This document shows, one piece after another, positions 43,263 to 52,009 of a DNA stretch of 64,000 nucleotides; positions within the stretch are counted from its first letter, which is position 1; every line of letters begins with the position of its first letter. Source of the stretch: JAABRE01 sp964413275 (GTDB lineage: Bacteria; Cyanobacteriota; Cyanobacteriia; Cyanobacteriales; JAABRE01); NCBI GenBank assembly GCA_964413275.1, contig CAYPSO010000007.1:10844-74843 (forward strand), given 5' to 3'. Position numbers and translations under genes: made by a program. Below the pieces are notes generated by a model. The model was not told the origin of the DNA and made no database searches. It saw nothing but the letters and a program-made list of their open reading frames with translations.

Positions 43263-43706
43263 ATGAAATTAACAACTCGTGGACATTATAGTGTTAAGGC
43301 TTTACTGGTTCTAAGTCTTCACTCTTCCAATAAACCAATATCAGTAAAAACGATCGCTTCTCGACAAGATTTACCCGCACCTTATCTAGAAAAATTGTTG
43401 ATTGAGATGAGAAAAGCAGGGTTAGTTAATTCTGTTAGAGGTGCCCAAGGTGGTTATCAATTAGCTTACCCTGCCTCTAAAATTTCTTTAGGGCAAATTT
43501 TAGAGGCTGTAGGTGAAACAATTGAGCCATTATCTCAGCATAATCCTGATGCAACTGTTGCTGAAGATTGGGTAACATTTAGTTTATGGCAAAGACTACA
43601 TCAAAAGTTAAAAGAAGCATTATATGGTATCACTTTAGCTGATTTATATTATGATGCTCGTAGTTGGCAAGCATCCCAAGGAGAAAAGGCAAGTTTTATT
43701 ATTTAA
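43263..43706 (+). CDS. Rrf2-family transcriptional regulator without cluster cysteines
   Basis: 147 residues. Winged-helix N-terminus typical of Rrf2: MKLTTRGHYSVKALLVLSLH, IASRQDLPAPYLEKLLIEM and SVRGAQGGYQLA (~56-67). IscR binds a [2Fe-2S] cluster by three Cys around residues 92-104; this protein has none there or anywhere visible, so it cannot be a classical Fe-S sensor. The GFA-type gene starts 4 bp after its stop, suggesting joint transcription. Confidence 0.88.
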   Translation: MKLTTRGHYSVKALLVLSLHSSNKPISVKTIASRQDLPAPYLEKLLIEMRKAGLVNSVRGAQGGYQLAYPASKISLGQILEAVGETIEPLSQHNPDATVAEDWVTFSLWQRLHQKLKEALYGITLADLYYDARSWQASQGEKASFII

Positions 43707-43710
43707 ACCC

Positions 43711-44097
43711 ATGAAAAATGCTAGTGAATTAGTTAGTTATCAAGGCGGTTGTCATTGTGGAGCGATACACTTTGAAGTTAATATTAATAAGTATGAAGCG
43801 ATGGAGTGTAATTGTTCTATTTGTTCTAAAAAAGGCTTTTTACATTTGATTGTTCCCCTCGAACAATTTCGCCTACTCAAAGGTAATGATTTTTTAACCA
43901 CTTATACTTTTAATACCAAGACGGCTAAACATACTTTTTGTCGTATTTGTGGTATCCATTCTTTTTATTATCCTCGTTCTCATCCGGGTTCAATTGATGT
44001 CAATATTCGATGTTTAGATGAGAATATAATTTCTCAATTTGAGATTAAATTTTTTGATGGAGAAAACTGGGAAAAAAATATCGATCGCATTCGTTAA
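43711..44097 (+). CDS. GFA/CENP-V domain protein
   Basis: 128 residues from ATG 43711, 4 bp after the Rrf2 stop. The zinc-binding Cys pattern of the glutathione-dependent formaldehyde-activating (GFA) fold is clear: GGCHCGAIHFEV, ECNCSICSKKG and TFCRICGIHSFYYPRSHPG. Members bind Zn2+ and some act on S-hydroxymethyl-glutathione, but the real substrate is generally unknown. The next gene starts 3 bp downstream. Confidence 0.88.
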   Translation: MKNASELVSYQGGCHCGAIHFEVNINKYEAMECNCSICSKKGFLHLIVPLEQFRLLKGNDFLTTYTFNTKTAKHTFCRICGIHSFYYPRSHPGSIDVNIRCLDENIISQFEIKFFDGENWEKNIDRIR

Positions 44098-44100
44098 TTG

Positions 44101-45054
44101 ATGTTAAATCAGCAGAATATAATTATTTTAGTTACCGCCGCTAGTTTAGATTATTTCATAGCAGATCCCAAAAATTGGTTACATCCAGTACAAATAATGG
44201 GCGGTATTATTACTCAGGTAATTAAAATAGCAGGAGTAAACAAATGGCAACGACGATTAACAGGAATTATTTTAGGATTAGGCTTAATAATTAGTAGTGC
44301 TTTATTTAGTTATTACCTGATTCAAGTTATTAATCTTATTAACCCTATTTTGGGTATGATTGTGCAAATAATTCTGCTGGCTAGTTGTTTTGCAGCCCGT
44401 AGTTTACGTTATGCAGCGAGTGATGTCTTAAAACCTTTGGGTGAGAATAACTTAGAGATGGCACAGGGACAATTGAGTCAATATGTGGGCAGAGATACTG
44501 AGAATTTATCTAAAACGGAAATACTCAGAGCCGTTTTAGAAACCATTGCAGAAAACACGACCGATGGAGTAACTGCCCCTCTTTTTTACGCTATTGTGGG
44601 TGCATTTTTACCCCTAGGGAGTGTACCCTTAGCACTAGCTTATAAGGCAGCTAGTACCTTAGATTCGATGATTGGTTATCGTGAAGAACCATATACTGAT
44701 TTGGGTTGGTTTAGTGCTAAATTTGAGGATATACTTACTTGGTTTCCTTGTCGCTTGACTGTGTTAACTCTGGCAATTATTAGCGGTAAACCTCTACAAG
44801 TATGGCAGTTATGTACTAAGGATGCCAAAAAAGATCCAAGTCCTAATTCGGGTTGGAGTGAATGCGCTTATGCTGCTATTTTAGGAGTACAACTAGGGGG
44901 TATTAATTCTTATAAGGGTGTGATTAAGGAAAAACCCTTGTTAGGTGAGCAGATTGAACCAATAACTCATTTAAAGATTGAACAAGCTTTAAATTTGACT
45001 CGTTGGTGTTGTTTGCTGTGGTTAGGGGTTTCATTATTATTTTTGTTTTTATAA
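44101..45054 (+). CDS. cobD: adenosylcobinamide-phosphate synthase CobD/CbiB
   Basis: 317 residues from ATG 44101. Membrane protein of cobalamin synthesis that joins adenosylcobyric acid to aminopropanol phosphate. Visible: DYFIADPKNWLHPVQIMGG (~15-33), VGRDTENLS (~124-132), ETIAENTTDGVTAPLFYA (~144-161) and YKAASTLDSMIGYREEPY (~178-195). Cyanobacteria make pseudocobalamin through this route. It directly follows the GFA gene. Confidence 0.94.
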   Translation: MLNQQNIIILVTAASLDYFIADPKNWLHPVQIMGGIITQVIKIAGVNKWQRRLTGIILGLGLIISSALFSYYLIQVINLINPILGMIVQIILLASCFAARSLRYAASDVLKPLGENNLEMAQGQLSQYVGRDTENLSKTEILRAVLETIAENTTDGVTAPLFYAIVGAFLPLGSVPLALAYKAASTLDSMIGYREEPYTDLGWFSAKFEDILTWFPCRLTVLTLAIISGKPLQVWQLCTKDAKKDPSPNSGWSECAYAAILGVQLGGINSYKGVIKEKPLLGEQIEPITHLKIEQALNLTRWCCLLWLGVSLLFLFL

Positions 45055-45155
45055 CACCTTTTTATATTCCTGAAATCAGCCTAATGTTTTGACTCATAAG
45101 CTTTCTCGCCTTTTTCATTTTATATAATAGAAACCTTGCTAAGTAAAGCAGATTA

Positions 45156-45173
45156 TGCTACTTTTGAGTAGCA
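45156..45173. promoter_or_regulatory. palindromic operator candidate before the methyltransferase
   Basis: TGCTACT-TTTG-AGTAGCA, a perfect 7-bp inverted repeat ending 20 bp before ATG 45194. The ACT...AGT core resembles controller-protein boxes (GACT-N-AGTC). A TATAAT at 45123-45128 lies upstream. It may be the site at which the C protein, or the methyltransferase itself, tunes expression. Confidence 0.45.
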
Positions 45174-45193
45174 CTTAAAGAAAATAGTATTAT

Positions 45194-46513
45194 ATGCTTA
45201 AACACTTATCACTACTTGATTTAGATATTGGAAACAATCAGAGATGTTTTCATAAAAACATTAAAGATTCAGGTTTTGATTACCAGGAAGTAGATATAGG
45301 AGATATTACCTTTAAAGCAGGGCAGCTTGAATCAGTTCATAGATGGTATCGTCTTACTCCAAGTTATTCACCAGGTTTAGTCAGATTTTTGATTAAAGAA
45401 TTACAAATTGAAAAAGAACATTTTGTTCTTGATCCATTTAGTGGTAGAGGAACAACATCGATAGAATGCCAAAAACAGGGAATAAGATCTCTTGGTGTTG
45501 AACTCAATCCTTTATTAAAACAAATTGGGAATAACTCTCTGATATGGAATACAGAAAATATTCATTTATTTGATGAATATCTTAGGGAGGTATCTTATTT
45601 AATTGAGAAGTTTAAAAGTTTTTCTCTTGAAGATGTTATAAAAATTTTTAATACAACTATTCCAATTATTCATAATGTGTTTAGATGGTGGAAAAAATAT
45701 GCTCTCAAAGATTTGATTATTTTTCGCCAAGTAATATTAAATTCAAAATATTGTTCCATTAAAGATTATTTATGGATTGCTTTAAGTGAAGCCTGTTTAG
45801 ATTGTGCAAATATTCACAGAAATCATCCCACAATTACTTTTGATGATAATCATCAAAGAAAAATTGATGTCTTTGATGAGGTTAGTAAGAATTTAGGAAT
45901 TATTTATACTGATTTAAAAAGTCTTAATAATGAAGAAATCTCATTTTCTGAACTTAGTTCAATTCAACTAGGCAACTCAACTCACAATTTGAAACAGCAT
46001 ATTTATTATCCTGTTGATTTTGTCATAACTTCTCCTCCTTATCCAAATAGATATAGTTACATTCATCAAACTAGACCACAATTGTATTTTATGGAAGTCT
46101 TAGACAGTGTTAGACAAGCTACAGAGATTGATTTACAGGCAGTTGGTGGAACTTGGGGGAAAGCTACTTCTGTTTTACAGAAAGAATTGATTATTATTCC
46201 TCCTGATATTAAGCCATATCTTTGTTATTACGAAGAATTGCAATATAAAAGCATATTGATGTGTAATTATGCTACAAAATACTTTATTGATATGTGGAAA
46301 CATATAAAATCTCTTACGGAAATTAAAGCAACTAATTTCAGGGGTGTATATATTGTAGGAAATTCTAGACTCTCAGGAGTAGAAATATTTACTGAATCTA
46401 TTTTGAGTAGGCTTTTTAGGCATGAAGGTTTTGAAGTTGAAAAAATAGTCTCTTTTAGAAAAAGAGGAGGCAAAAAACATCTTTACGAAACTGCTATTTT
46501 TGTTAGAAGTTAG
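45194..46513 (+). CDS. DNA methyltransferase of a type II R-M system (m4C/m6A class)
   Basis: 439 residues. SAM-binding motif DPFSGRGTTSIECQ at ~80-93 (FxGxG). The catalytic motif is ITSPPYPNRYSY at ~278-289; an SPPY motif usually goes with N4-cytosine methylation, less often N6-adenine. About 190 residues lie between the two motifs and may hold the target-recognition region, an alpha-like order. It is convergent with, and overlaps by 11 bp, the gene at 46503-47201, and has a palindrome in its promoter. It protects host sites against the partner nuclease. Confidence 0.88.
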   Translation: MLKHLSLLDLDIGNNQRCFHKNIKDSGFDYQEVDIGDITFKAGQLESVHRWYRLTPSYSPGLVRFLIKELQIEKEHFVLDPFSGRGTTSIECQKQGIRSLGVELNPLLKQIGNNSLIWNTENIHLFDEYLREVSYLIEKFKSFSLEDVIKIFNTTIPIIHNVFRWWKKYALKDLIIFRQVILNSKYCSIKDYLWIALSEACLDCANIHRNHPTITFDDNHQRKIDVFDEVSKNLGIIYTDLKSLNNEEISFSELSSIQLGNSTHNLKQHIYYPVDFVITSPPYPNRYSYIHQTRPQLYFMEVLDSVRQATEIDLQAVGGTWGKATSVLQKELIIIPPDIKPYLCYYEELQYKSILMCNYATKYFIDMWKHIKSLTEIKATNFRGVYIVGNSRLSGVEIFTESILSRLFRHEGFEVEKIVSFRKRGGKKHLYETAIFVRS

Positions 46514-47201
46514 TAAAAATATTATCTATTTCTTCCTTGAAAACTTGAGAATTATCTTGGAGAAATTTGTTTAAATTAAAACCAGTTATTAATTCTACTA
46601 AATTAAAACTATTAATTCCTTCGTAAAGTTCCCAACTTTTAGATAACCTAGTCAAAGGATTTTTCAGTGATGTATTGCAGAAAACCAGCATTACAGGCAG
46701 AATTTCATAAGATTTCAAGGCTAATGACATATCATAGTCAGCTTGGATTCTCTTTGAATCACCAATTTGATAGCAGGAACGAATTTCAAAACCTATTCCT
46801 TGATAAATCTTCCAAGCTTCAGGGATACGTTGATTAAATTTATCCTTTTTGATCAAGCCGTCAGTAGAGCGAACTTGAATACGATCACCAATTTTAATTT
46901 CTACACTGAAATGTAGATCATTTTCATTTAACATAAAACTTTTTTTCAAAAGGTAAACAAACAATTCTTCATACATATCACCCAGTTTGCGGTGTAAAGA
47001 CGTTACGAGGTTTCCACCTACCCTAGCAATAATATATCTATCGTCATCTAATCCTAAAACACCGAATGCCGGATCAAGTCGTATTAGTTGCTTGAATTCA
47101 TATCGATTATTTATACCAGAATAACTTTTGTAAGGGTCAAAATTTGAAACTTTTCTGATATTTGTTAGAACTATATTAACTAATTCAGTTTCATCTACCA
47201 T
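46503..47201 (-). CDS. probable type II restriction endonuclease
   Basis: 232 residues with no clear relative that I can name. The call rests on position: between a methyltransferase gene (3' ends overlap by 11 bp) and a controller-type HTH gene (overlap 11 bp). Acidic/basic residues that could form a PD-(D/E)XK-type centre are MYEEL (~76-80), STDG (~112-115) and GFEIRS (~137-142). Restriction enzymes diverge too fast for motif proof. No membrane segment or signal peptide. Alternative: an unrelated accessory protein. Confidence 0.65.
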   Translation of the reverse strand: MVDETELVNIVLTNIRKVSNFDPYKSYSGINNRYEFKQLIRLDPAFGVLGLDDDRYIIARVGGNLVTSLHRKLGDMYEELFVYLLKKSFMLNENDLHFSVEIKIGDRIQVRSTDGLIKKDKFNQRIPEAWKIYQGIGFEIRSCYQIGDSKRIQADYDMSLALKSYEILPVMLVFCNTSLKNPLTRLSKSWELYEGINSFNLVELITGFNLNKFLQDNSQVFKEEIDNIFTNF

Positions 47202-47433
47202 TTAAGTTTTTCTCTAAATCAATATTCTCATTAAATAATTCTTTGGTTGAAATTTCAAGAGCATCAACTAAACGTAATATATTAAGTAAGCTGACATTTC
47301 TTTCACCTCTCTCAATTGCACCAATATATGTTCGGTGCATACCAGCTTTTTCTGCGAGATCATCCTGTGATATTCCTAGAAGTTTTCTGAAGTAACGAAC
47401 TCGTAGTCCAAAAAATCTTACTCTAGCGTCCAT
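47191..47433 (-). CDS. XRE-family controller (C) protein of the R-M system
   Basis: 80 residues, the standard C-protein size. Helix-turn-helix: LGISQDDLAEKAGMHRTYIG (~19-38), then AIERGERNVSLLNILRLVDAL, the strongly conserved stretch of R-M controller proteins. It would delay and then boost endonuclease expression after entry into a new host. The endonuclease gene overlaps its end by 11 bp (same strand). ATCT-TATTT-AGAT (47445-47457), 12 bp upstream of its ATG, is a possible binding site. Confidence 0.85.
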   Translation of the reverse strand: MDARVRFFGLRVRYFRKLLGISQDDLAEKAGMHRTYIGAIERGERNVSLLNILRLVDALEISTKELFNENIDLEKNLNGR

Positions 47434-47726
47434 GACTGCTAATTATCTTATTTAGATGGTTAATCCTAAGTGTATCAAAATGATGTTTATAAGTCGACAA
47501 AACATGAGCAATATTATCAATCATTCTGGGAATATTTATTTCACAAATTAGTAATTTGATTCAAACTTTGATAATTGCCATTACAGAAAATTAATAGACC
47601 TAATTTTATTAAAATATCCTCCACTTTCGCCAATACTCCAAACTCATTAATATTTGGTCTTGGCTCTTCAACTTGCTTGATCTGCTTTCTTTTATTTTGT
47701 TCCGACTTTTACAAGAGATATATTGC

Positions 47727-48149
47727 TTAAACTGAATTATTATTGTACCTTAAAGCTGCAATAATTTGACTATTAGCTTCAGGAAACTCATATTGATCTA
47801 TTTCTGCTAATGTTACCCAGCGTATTTCTTGACAACCTATGGTCTGGGGATTGCCACCTAAATATTTGCAATAATGAGCTATTAAGGTAACTCTAAATTT
47901 GCTATAGGTATGCTCAATAGTAATTAGATGCTCTCGTACTTCTACATCTAACCCTAACTCTTCCTGAATTTCACGATAAATACAGTCTTCTACGGTTTCA
48001 TTGACCTCAATTTTACCCCCCGGAAACTCCCAAAGCCCTGCCATCGCTCCTTCTGGAAGTCGCTTGTCTATTAATATATTACCGTAATTATCAATAATAA
48101 CAGCCACACCTATATGTTTATGAGGTAAAGTAGATAAATCATTAACCAT
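47727..48149 (-). CDS. mutT: MutT-type NUDIX hydrolase
   Basis: 140 residues. The Nudix box spans residues 44-67: GGKIEVNETVEDCIYRE followed by IQEELGL, matching G-x5-E-x7-REUxEExGU. The LWEFPGGK lead-in and IDKRLPEGAMAG favour 8-oxo-dGTP diphosphatase (MutT), which removes oxidised guanine nucleotides. Isolated on the minus strand. Confidence 0.9.
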   Translation of the reverse strand: MVNDLSTLPHKHIGVAVIIDNYGNILIDKRLPEGAMAGLWEFPGGKIEVNETVEDCIYREIQEELGLDVEVREHLITIEHTYSKFRVTLIAHYCKYLGGNPQTIGCQEIRWVTLAEIDQYEFPEANSQIIAALRYNNNSV

Positions 48150-48308
48150 AATAAGTAATTGTAGAGAACCAGCTTACCTATTTTACCCTTGAAACTAAGG
48201 CTTTAATCTTTTTAAATAAATAATTACCAATAACTGATAGTTGGTAGTTGATGGTCTTGAGAGATTATGAAGAACAATCATCAACTAATAACTACAGCAA
48301 CCTAAACA

Positions 48309-48653
48309 TTAATCAACATCGTACATGGATTTTTCTGCTCCGAATAAAGAACGTTCAAAGTTCATTCTTTGTTCGGCATTACGCAGAAAATAACCACTCA
48401 TCATTGCAGAAGCAAGTAAACGTCCTAAATGTTCGCGATTAGTAGTAACTGAGATTTCAAAATGCTCTGAAGGAAGATTACCTAACAATCCTACAATATT
48501 GCGTTCCATCACCTGAAACACTTCGGCAGAATTTGGTTTAGACATTTGAGCAATGGTTTCTGGGTTCAAAGATTGAACATAATGCCACAGTCCATTTCCT
48601 GATTCACTTTCATCACTAAAATAATTTTGGGAACGGTTTTTGGGATTATTCAC
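48309..48653 (-). CDS. DUF760 protein
   Basis: 114 residues of a family found in cyanobacteria and plastid-bearing plants. Recognised by LWHYVQSLNPETIAQMSKP (~22-40), MERNIVGLLGNLPSEHFEIS and TTNREHLGRLLASAMMSGYFL (~70-90). Mostly helical, soluble, role unknown in cyanobacteria. Confidence 0.85.
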   Translation of the reverse strand: MNNPKNRSQNYFSDESESGNGLWHYVQSLNPETIAQMSKPNSAEVFQVMERNIVGLLGNLPSEHFEISVTTNREHLGRLLASAMMSGYFLRNAEQRMNFERSLFGAEKSMYDVD

Positions 48654-48819
48654 TTAATTGACCTCCTAAAGGGATTATGCTAAATTCCTTAATATTTGAA
48701 ATTAAAGGATTTAGTTAATAGAATAATGTATTCTCTTTGTTTCCCAATGTAACAATTATTTCATTCTGTGGTGGTTGGTCTAACCTAACCACCATTATAG
48801 CGTTTCCCGTACATTAAAC

Positions 48820-49773
48820 TTAGCTGGCGATGTATTCACGCATATCATCTTTACGTTTACGCAGTTTGGCTAAGGCTTCTCTTTCGATTTGTCTGACTCT
48901 TTCTCGACTAATACTGAGTTGCTCGCCTATTTTAGCTAGAGTTAAAGGTTTACCATCTTCTAAGCCAAATCTGAGGGCAATTACTTGTCTTTGTTGTAAG
49001 GTTAAATCAGCCATTAATCGATCTAAATCCCTTTGTAATGAAGAATAGGTTGCATAATCCTCTGGAGATATTCCAGTATCTTCTAATAATTCACCTAATT
49101 CAGTATCATTATTGTCTCCAACTCGCAAATCTAAAGATAAGGGTTGACGAGAACGTTCTAAATAATCCCTGACTTGTTTTGGTGTTAGCTCTAATTCTTG
49201 GGCTAATTCGGTAACTGTTGCTGCTCTCCCTTTTTCTTGGGATAGCTGACGTTGAGCTTTTTTAATTTTATTCAGTTTCTCAGTAATATGAATGGGTAAA
49301 CGAATAGTTCTGCTTTTTTCAGCAATTGCTCTGGTAATTGCTTGACGAATCCACCAATAAGCATAGGTAGAAAATCTATAACCTTTGGTAGGATCGAACT
49401 TTTCTACACCTCTTTGCATACCAATAGTACCTTCTTGAATTAAATCCAATAAGTCCATATTACGTTTGAGGTACTTTTTTGCCACTGATACGACTAAACG
49501 TAAGTTGGCTTCCACCATTTTTCTTTTAGCCATTTCACCAGCGTCTATGGCGTTTTCTAATTCTTTTTCAGTTAAATTAACTGCCTCAGCCCATTCATTT
49601 TTAGTTGGCTCTTTTTCAAGATTTTCCTGAAGAGAATTTTTAGTTTCTTCTAATTTGATTAAGTATTGAACTTTCTTGGCTAAATGAATCTCTTGTTCAT
49701 GGGTTAATAAAGGAACACGACCTATTTCTTTTAGGTAGGATCTAACTGTATCAGTAGAAGTTTTGGTTCTCAT
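48820..49773 (-). CDS. sigD: group 2 RNA polymerase sigma factor, SigD-like
   Basis: 317 residues. Region 1.2 (DTVRSYLKEIGRVPLLTHEQ), region 2 (ANLRLVVSVAKKYLKRNMDL, LDLIQEGTIGMQRGVEKFDP, RFSTYAYWWIRQAITRAI), region 3 and region 4 (RFGLEDGKPLTLAKIGEQL, SRERVRQIEREALAKLRK) are all present. It lacks the long N-terminal region 1.1 of primary SigA, and its length equals Synechocystis SigD (318). SigD-type factors respond to light and redox. The letter assignment rests on length and start sequence, and could be another group 2 factor. Confidence 0.85.
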   Translation of the reverse strand: MRTKTSTDTVRSYLKEIGRVPLLTHEQEIHLAKKVQYLIKLEETKNSLQENLEKEPTKNEWAEAVNLTEKELENAIDAGEMAKRKMVEANLRLVVSVAKKYLKRNMDLLDLIQEGTIGMQRGVEKFDPTKGYRFSTYAYWWIRQAITRAIAEKSRTIRLPIHITEKLNKIKKAQRQLSQEKGRAATVTELAQELELTPKQVRDYLERSRQPLSLDLRVGDNNDTELGELLEDTGISPEDYATYSSLQRDLDRLMADLTLQQRQVIALRFGLEDGKPLTLAKIGEQLSISRERVRQIEREALAKLRKRKDDMREYIAS

Positions 49774-50283
49774 TTTTTTACTTTATCTTAACTTTTTATT
49801 TGGTTATTAATGTTTAAGTCGTAATCACTTAAGTAGTTGATAAGACTTAATTTCGTTGTTTTTTTACTAATGGAATTTTCTAGCAAATATCTATATTTAT
49901 CTGAAATCAATCTATATCTTTTTAAGAATTAGTAGAGTTGTTCACTCTAATCCTACTCTTTTAGTAAAATTATTGTAATTTTTATTTTTTTTCATTTGAC
50001 TTTTTTTGATCACTCCTAACTCACTTCTATATTATAAACCAAAACGTTAAGTTTTGTAAAGTATATAATTAAAAGACATTTTTAAACAGAATAGACTCCA
50101 TATCGTTTAATAAACTATGGATATCCTGCCAAATATAGATTACCCAGATTAATACAAAAACAATGCATCTTATGACACAAAAAAACAAAAAAAGTTGAAT
50201 TGGTGAGTGGTGGTGTGTGGTGAAAACCGAATTATACAGATAAATTTACCTAAAATAGTAAATATTAATAATTATTTAAGATT
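49774..50283. other. 510-bp AT-rich intergenic region
   Basis: Upstream region shared by the divergent sigma factor and phosphatase genes. No coding frame with recognisable content and no clear hairpin-U-tract. Probably promoter and long 5' leader sequence. Confidence 0.6.
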
Positions 50284-50922
50284 ATGTCTAAGACAGTATG
50301 GATTGCCAGACACGGAAATAGACTTGATTTTGTTCATCCTGAATGGTTTTTAACTGCTTTACGCCGTTACGATCCACCTTTGTCTGATGATGGTATAATA
50401 CAGGCAAAAAAATTAGCAATAAGATTACAATCAGAAAAAATATCCCACATTTTTTCATCTCCATTTTTGCGTTGTATCCAAACTGCTCATCAAGTTGCTG
50501 AGGTTTTAAATTTACCAATTCAGTTAGAAAAAGGATTAAGCGAGTGGTTAAATCCAGAATGGATGAGCTATATGCCAGAAATTCATAGCGAGAAAGAATT
50601 AGCTGTAAAATATCCTTTTATAAATTGGAAGTATAGAGATTTTACTATTCCTGAATATCCAGAAAATGAGACTGCGGTAATAACTCGTACAGGAGAAACT
50701 GTAAAAAAAATAGTAACAAATTTTTCCGGGAATATACTAATAGTTGGTCATAGCATAACTGTGTTAGGTGCTACAAGAATTTTAGTCCGTGAAAATACGG
50801 AGATTAAACCTTTTTTATGTTGTTTGATGAAATTGATAAATTTTAATGATCAATGGAAGATTAAGTTAAATTGTGATACTTCTCATTTGATTACTGACGT
50901 TACGCAAATCAGTAGTCAGTAG
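50284..50922 (+). CDS. histidine phosphatase superfamily protein
   Basis: 212 residues. RHG-type motif at the N-terminus (VWIARHGNRLDF, catalytic His ~10), IFSSPFLRCIQTA (~56-68) and a second His in ILIVGHSITVLG (~150-161). Acts on phosphoesters, substrate unknown; fungal and metazoan UBASH3/TIGAR-like and bacterial members all share the fold. Its last codons (ISSQ-stop) lie inside an AGTAGTC heptamer repeat, so repeat expansion probably set the present stop. Confidence 0.82.
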   Translation: MSKTVWIARHGNRLDFVHPEWFLTALRRYDPPLSDDGIIQAKKLAIRLQSEKISHIFSSPFLRCIQTAHQVAEVLNLPIQLEKGLSEWLNPEWMSYMPEIHSEKELAVKYPFINWKYRDFTIPEYPENETAVITRTGETVKKIVTNFSGNILIVGHSITVLGATRILVRENTEIKPFLCCLMKLINFNDQWKIKLNCDTSHLITDVTQISSQ

Positions 50923-50933
50923 TCAGTAGTTAG
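50911..50933. repeat. AGTCAGT heptamer repeat
   Basis: Three tandem copies of AGTCAGT with variants overlapping the phosphatase stop codon. A reverse-oriented block (TTACTGACTACTGACTA) occurs at 51678-51695, so both ends of the ABC-ATPase pseudogene carry the same heptamers. Confidence 0.7.
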
Positions 50934-51023
50934 TATTCAATATTCGGCTAATCGCTAAACGCTAACAGCTAATACCTTTTATGTAATGTCATTTAATTTA
51001 GTAAAATTTCTTGATTATTTCAG

Positions 51024-51662
51024 ATGCTTACTCAAAAAAATTTATATTCAAGTTTGTTAGAGCTAGATGGTTGTGGTTATAAAGCCTATAAGGAAATTAA
51101 AAATAGTTACGAGTTTCCTGATTTTACTTTAATTATAGATTATGTTCAGGGCGATCCTTTTGCCAATCCTAGTAAGTTAAGGATGATAATACCTCAAACT
51201 AAAGCTGGATTTCCTGCTCAGTTATATCAGTCTCATAGTAGAGAAGTTGCTTTACGAGATTATTTAACCCGTGAATTTGCTGTTGTGGCTCAGGAATTAA
51301 GTCGTCGTCGAGGTACAGGTAAAAGCGGCATGATTAATATTTCTACTTCAGGACAAGAAATTTTAGCGAGAAATTCTGCTTTTATTAATAATGATTTTGT
51401 AGAAGTTAGGTTTGTAGTTGGGCTTCCAGCAAGAGGGCGTACTATTCTAGGTAGGCAGGCTGCACAAATGTTATGCGAGGATATTCCTGAAATTTTTAAT
51501 TCAGCACTACAATATCAATAACTCTTAGATTATGCGATCGCAGATTTAAAAAATCAAGGTTTAGATGTGATTACAGATTATCCCCAAGGAGATTTAGCGG
51601 TATTTCGCCGTTTTGAATTGGCAGCCGCCTTAAATCGTTTACGTAGCCTTCAGGTTTTATGA
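51024..51662 (+). pseudogene. ABC-ATPase domain (PF09818-type) gene, internally deleted
   Basis: The first 165 codons (to TAA 51519-51521) match the N-terminus of the ~570-residue ABC-ATPase domain family: LDGCGYKAYKEIKNSYEFPD, DPFANPSKLRMIIP, LYQSHSREVALRDYL and VRFVVGLPARGRTILGRQAA. Right after the stop, in the same frame, 45 codons (51525-51662) read LDYAIADLKNQGLDV...FRRFELAAALNRLRSL, which I recall as the C-terminus of that family. The ~350 residues between, including Walker A and B, are missing, so no ATPase can be made. A truncated 165-residue product may still be translated. Confidence 0.75.
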
Positions 51663-51697
51663 AAATTTTCTTATTTGTTACTGACTACTGACTACGG

Positions 51698-51730
51698 AAA
51701 AACAATAAAAAACCACCCATTGGGCGGTGG
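51698..51730 (-). terminator. Rho-independent terminator on the minus strand
   Basis: Read on the minus strand: CCACC (51730-51726), loop, GGTGG (51717-51713), then TTTTTTATTGTTTTT (51712-51698). No minus-strand protein gene lies upstream for 1 kb, so it must end a non-coding transcript. Confidence 0.8.
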
Positions 51731-51824
51731 AGTTGAGCTTGCTGTTGTCGAGAGGAGAATACCATGAGCCAAAACAATTGCTTTAGGTGATAACACAAAA
51801 CTATGCTTGGGTTGGTTTCCTATG
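51698..51824 (-). ncRNA. candidate minus-strand small RNA
   Basis: A transcript of ~125 nt is predicted from three signals. The minus-strand terminator is at 51698-51730. An extended -10 (TGTTACATT, hexamer TACATT at 51836-51831) lies with a partial -35 (TTGCAT) 17 nt further up. There is no coding frame. The 5' region contains TAGGAAACCAACC, whose GGAAAC resembles the conserved loop of cyanobacterial Yfr2-family RNAs, and an unpaired-looking TTCTCCTCTC that could base-pair with ribosome sites. Family membership is unproven. Confidence 0.55.
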
Positions 51825-51830
51825 TAAACT

Positions 51831-51836
51831 AATGTA
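51831..51836 (-). promoter_or_regulatory. -10 element of the candidate small RNA
   Basis: TACATT on the minus strand, preceded by TG one base upstream (extended -10). It places the transcript start near 51824. Confidence 0.4.
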
Positions 51837-52009
51837 ACAGGTAAATGGTAAAAATGCAACATTTCTTTACAAAAACAAAAACTTATTGTTTATGGTCGAT
51901 TTAGGGGTTTAAATGATTTTTAAAACAATTTTATCAGGATTCTTTTTATAATTTCTTAATATTACTTAATATATAGAAATAATAGATTAAACATAGTTAA
52001 GGAGAACTA

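Noticed and set aside
51774..51801. Tiny plus-strand frame MSQNNCFR after an AGAGGAG sequence
   Set aside because: Eight codons with no downstream gene in a leader-peptide layout; the same DNA makes better sense as part of a minus-strand RNA.
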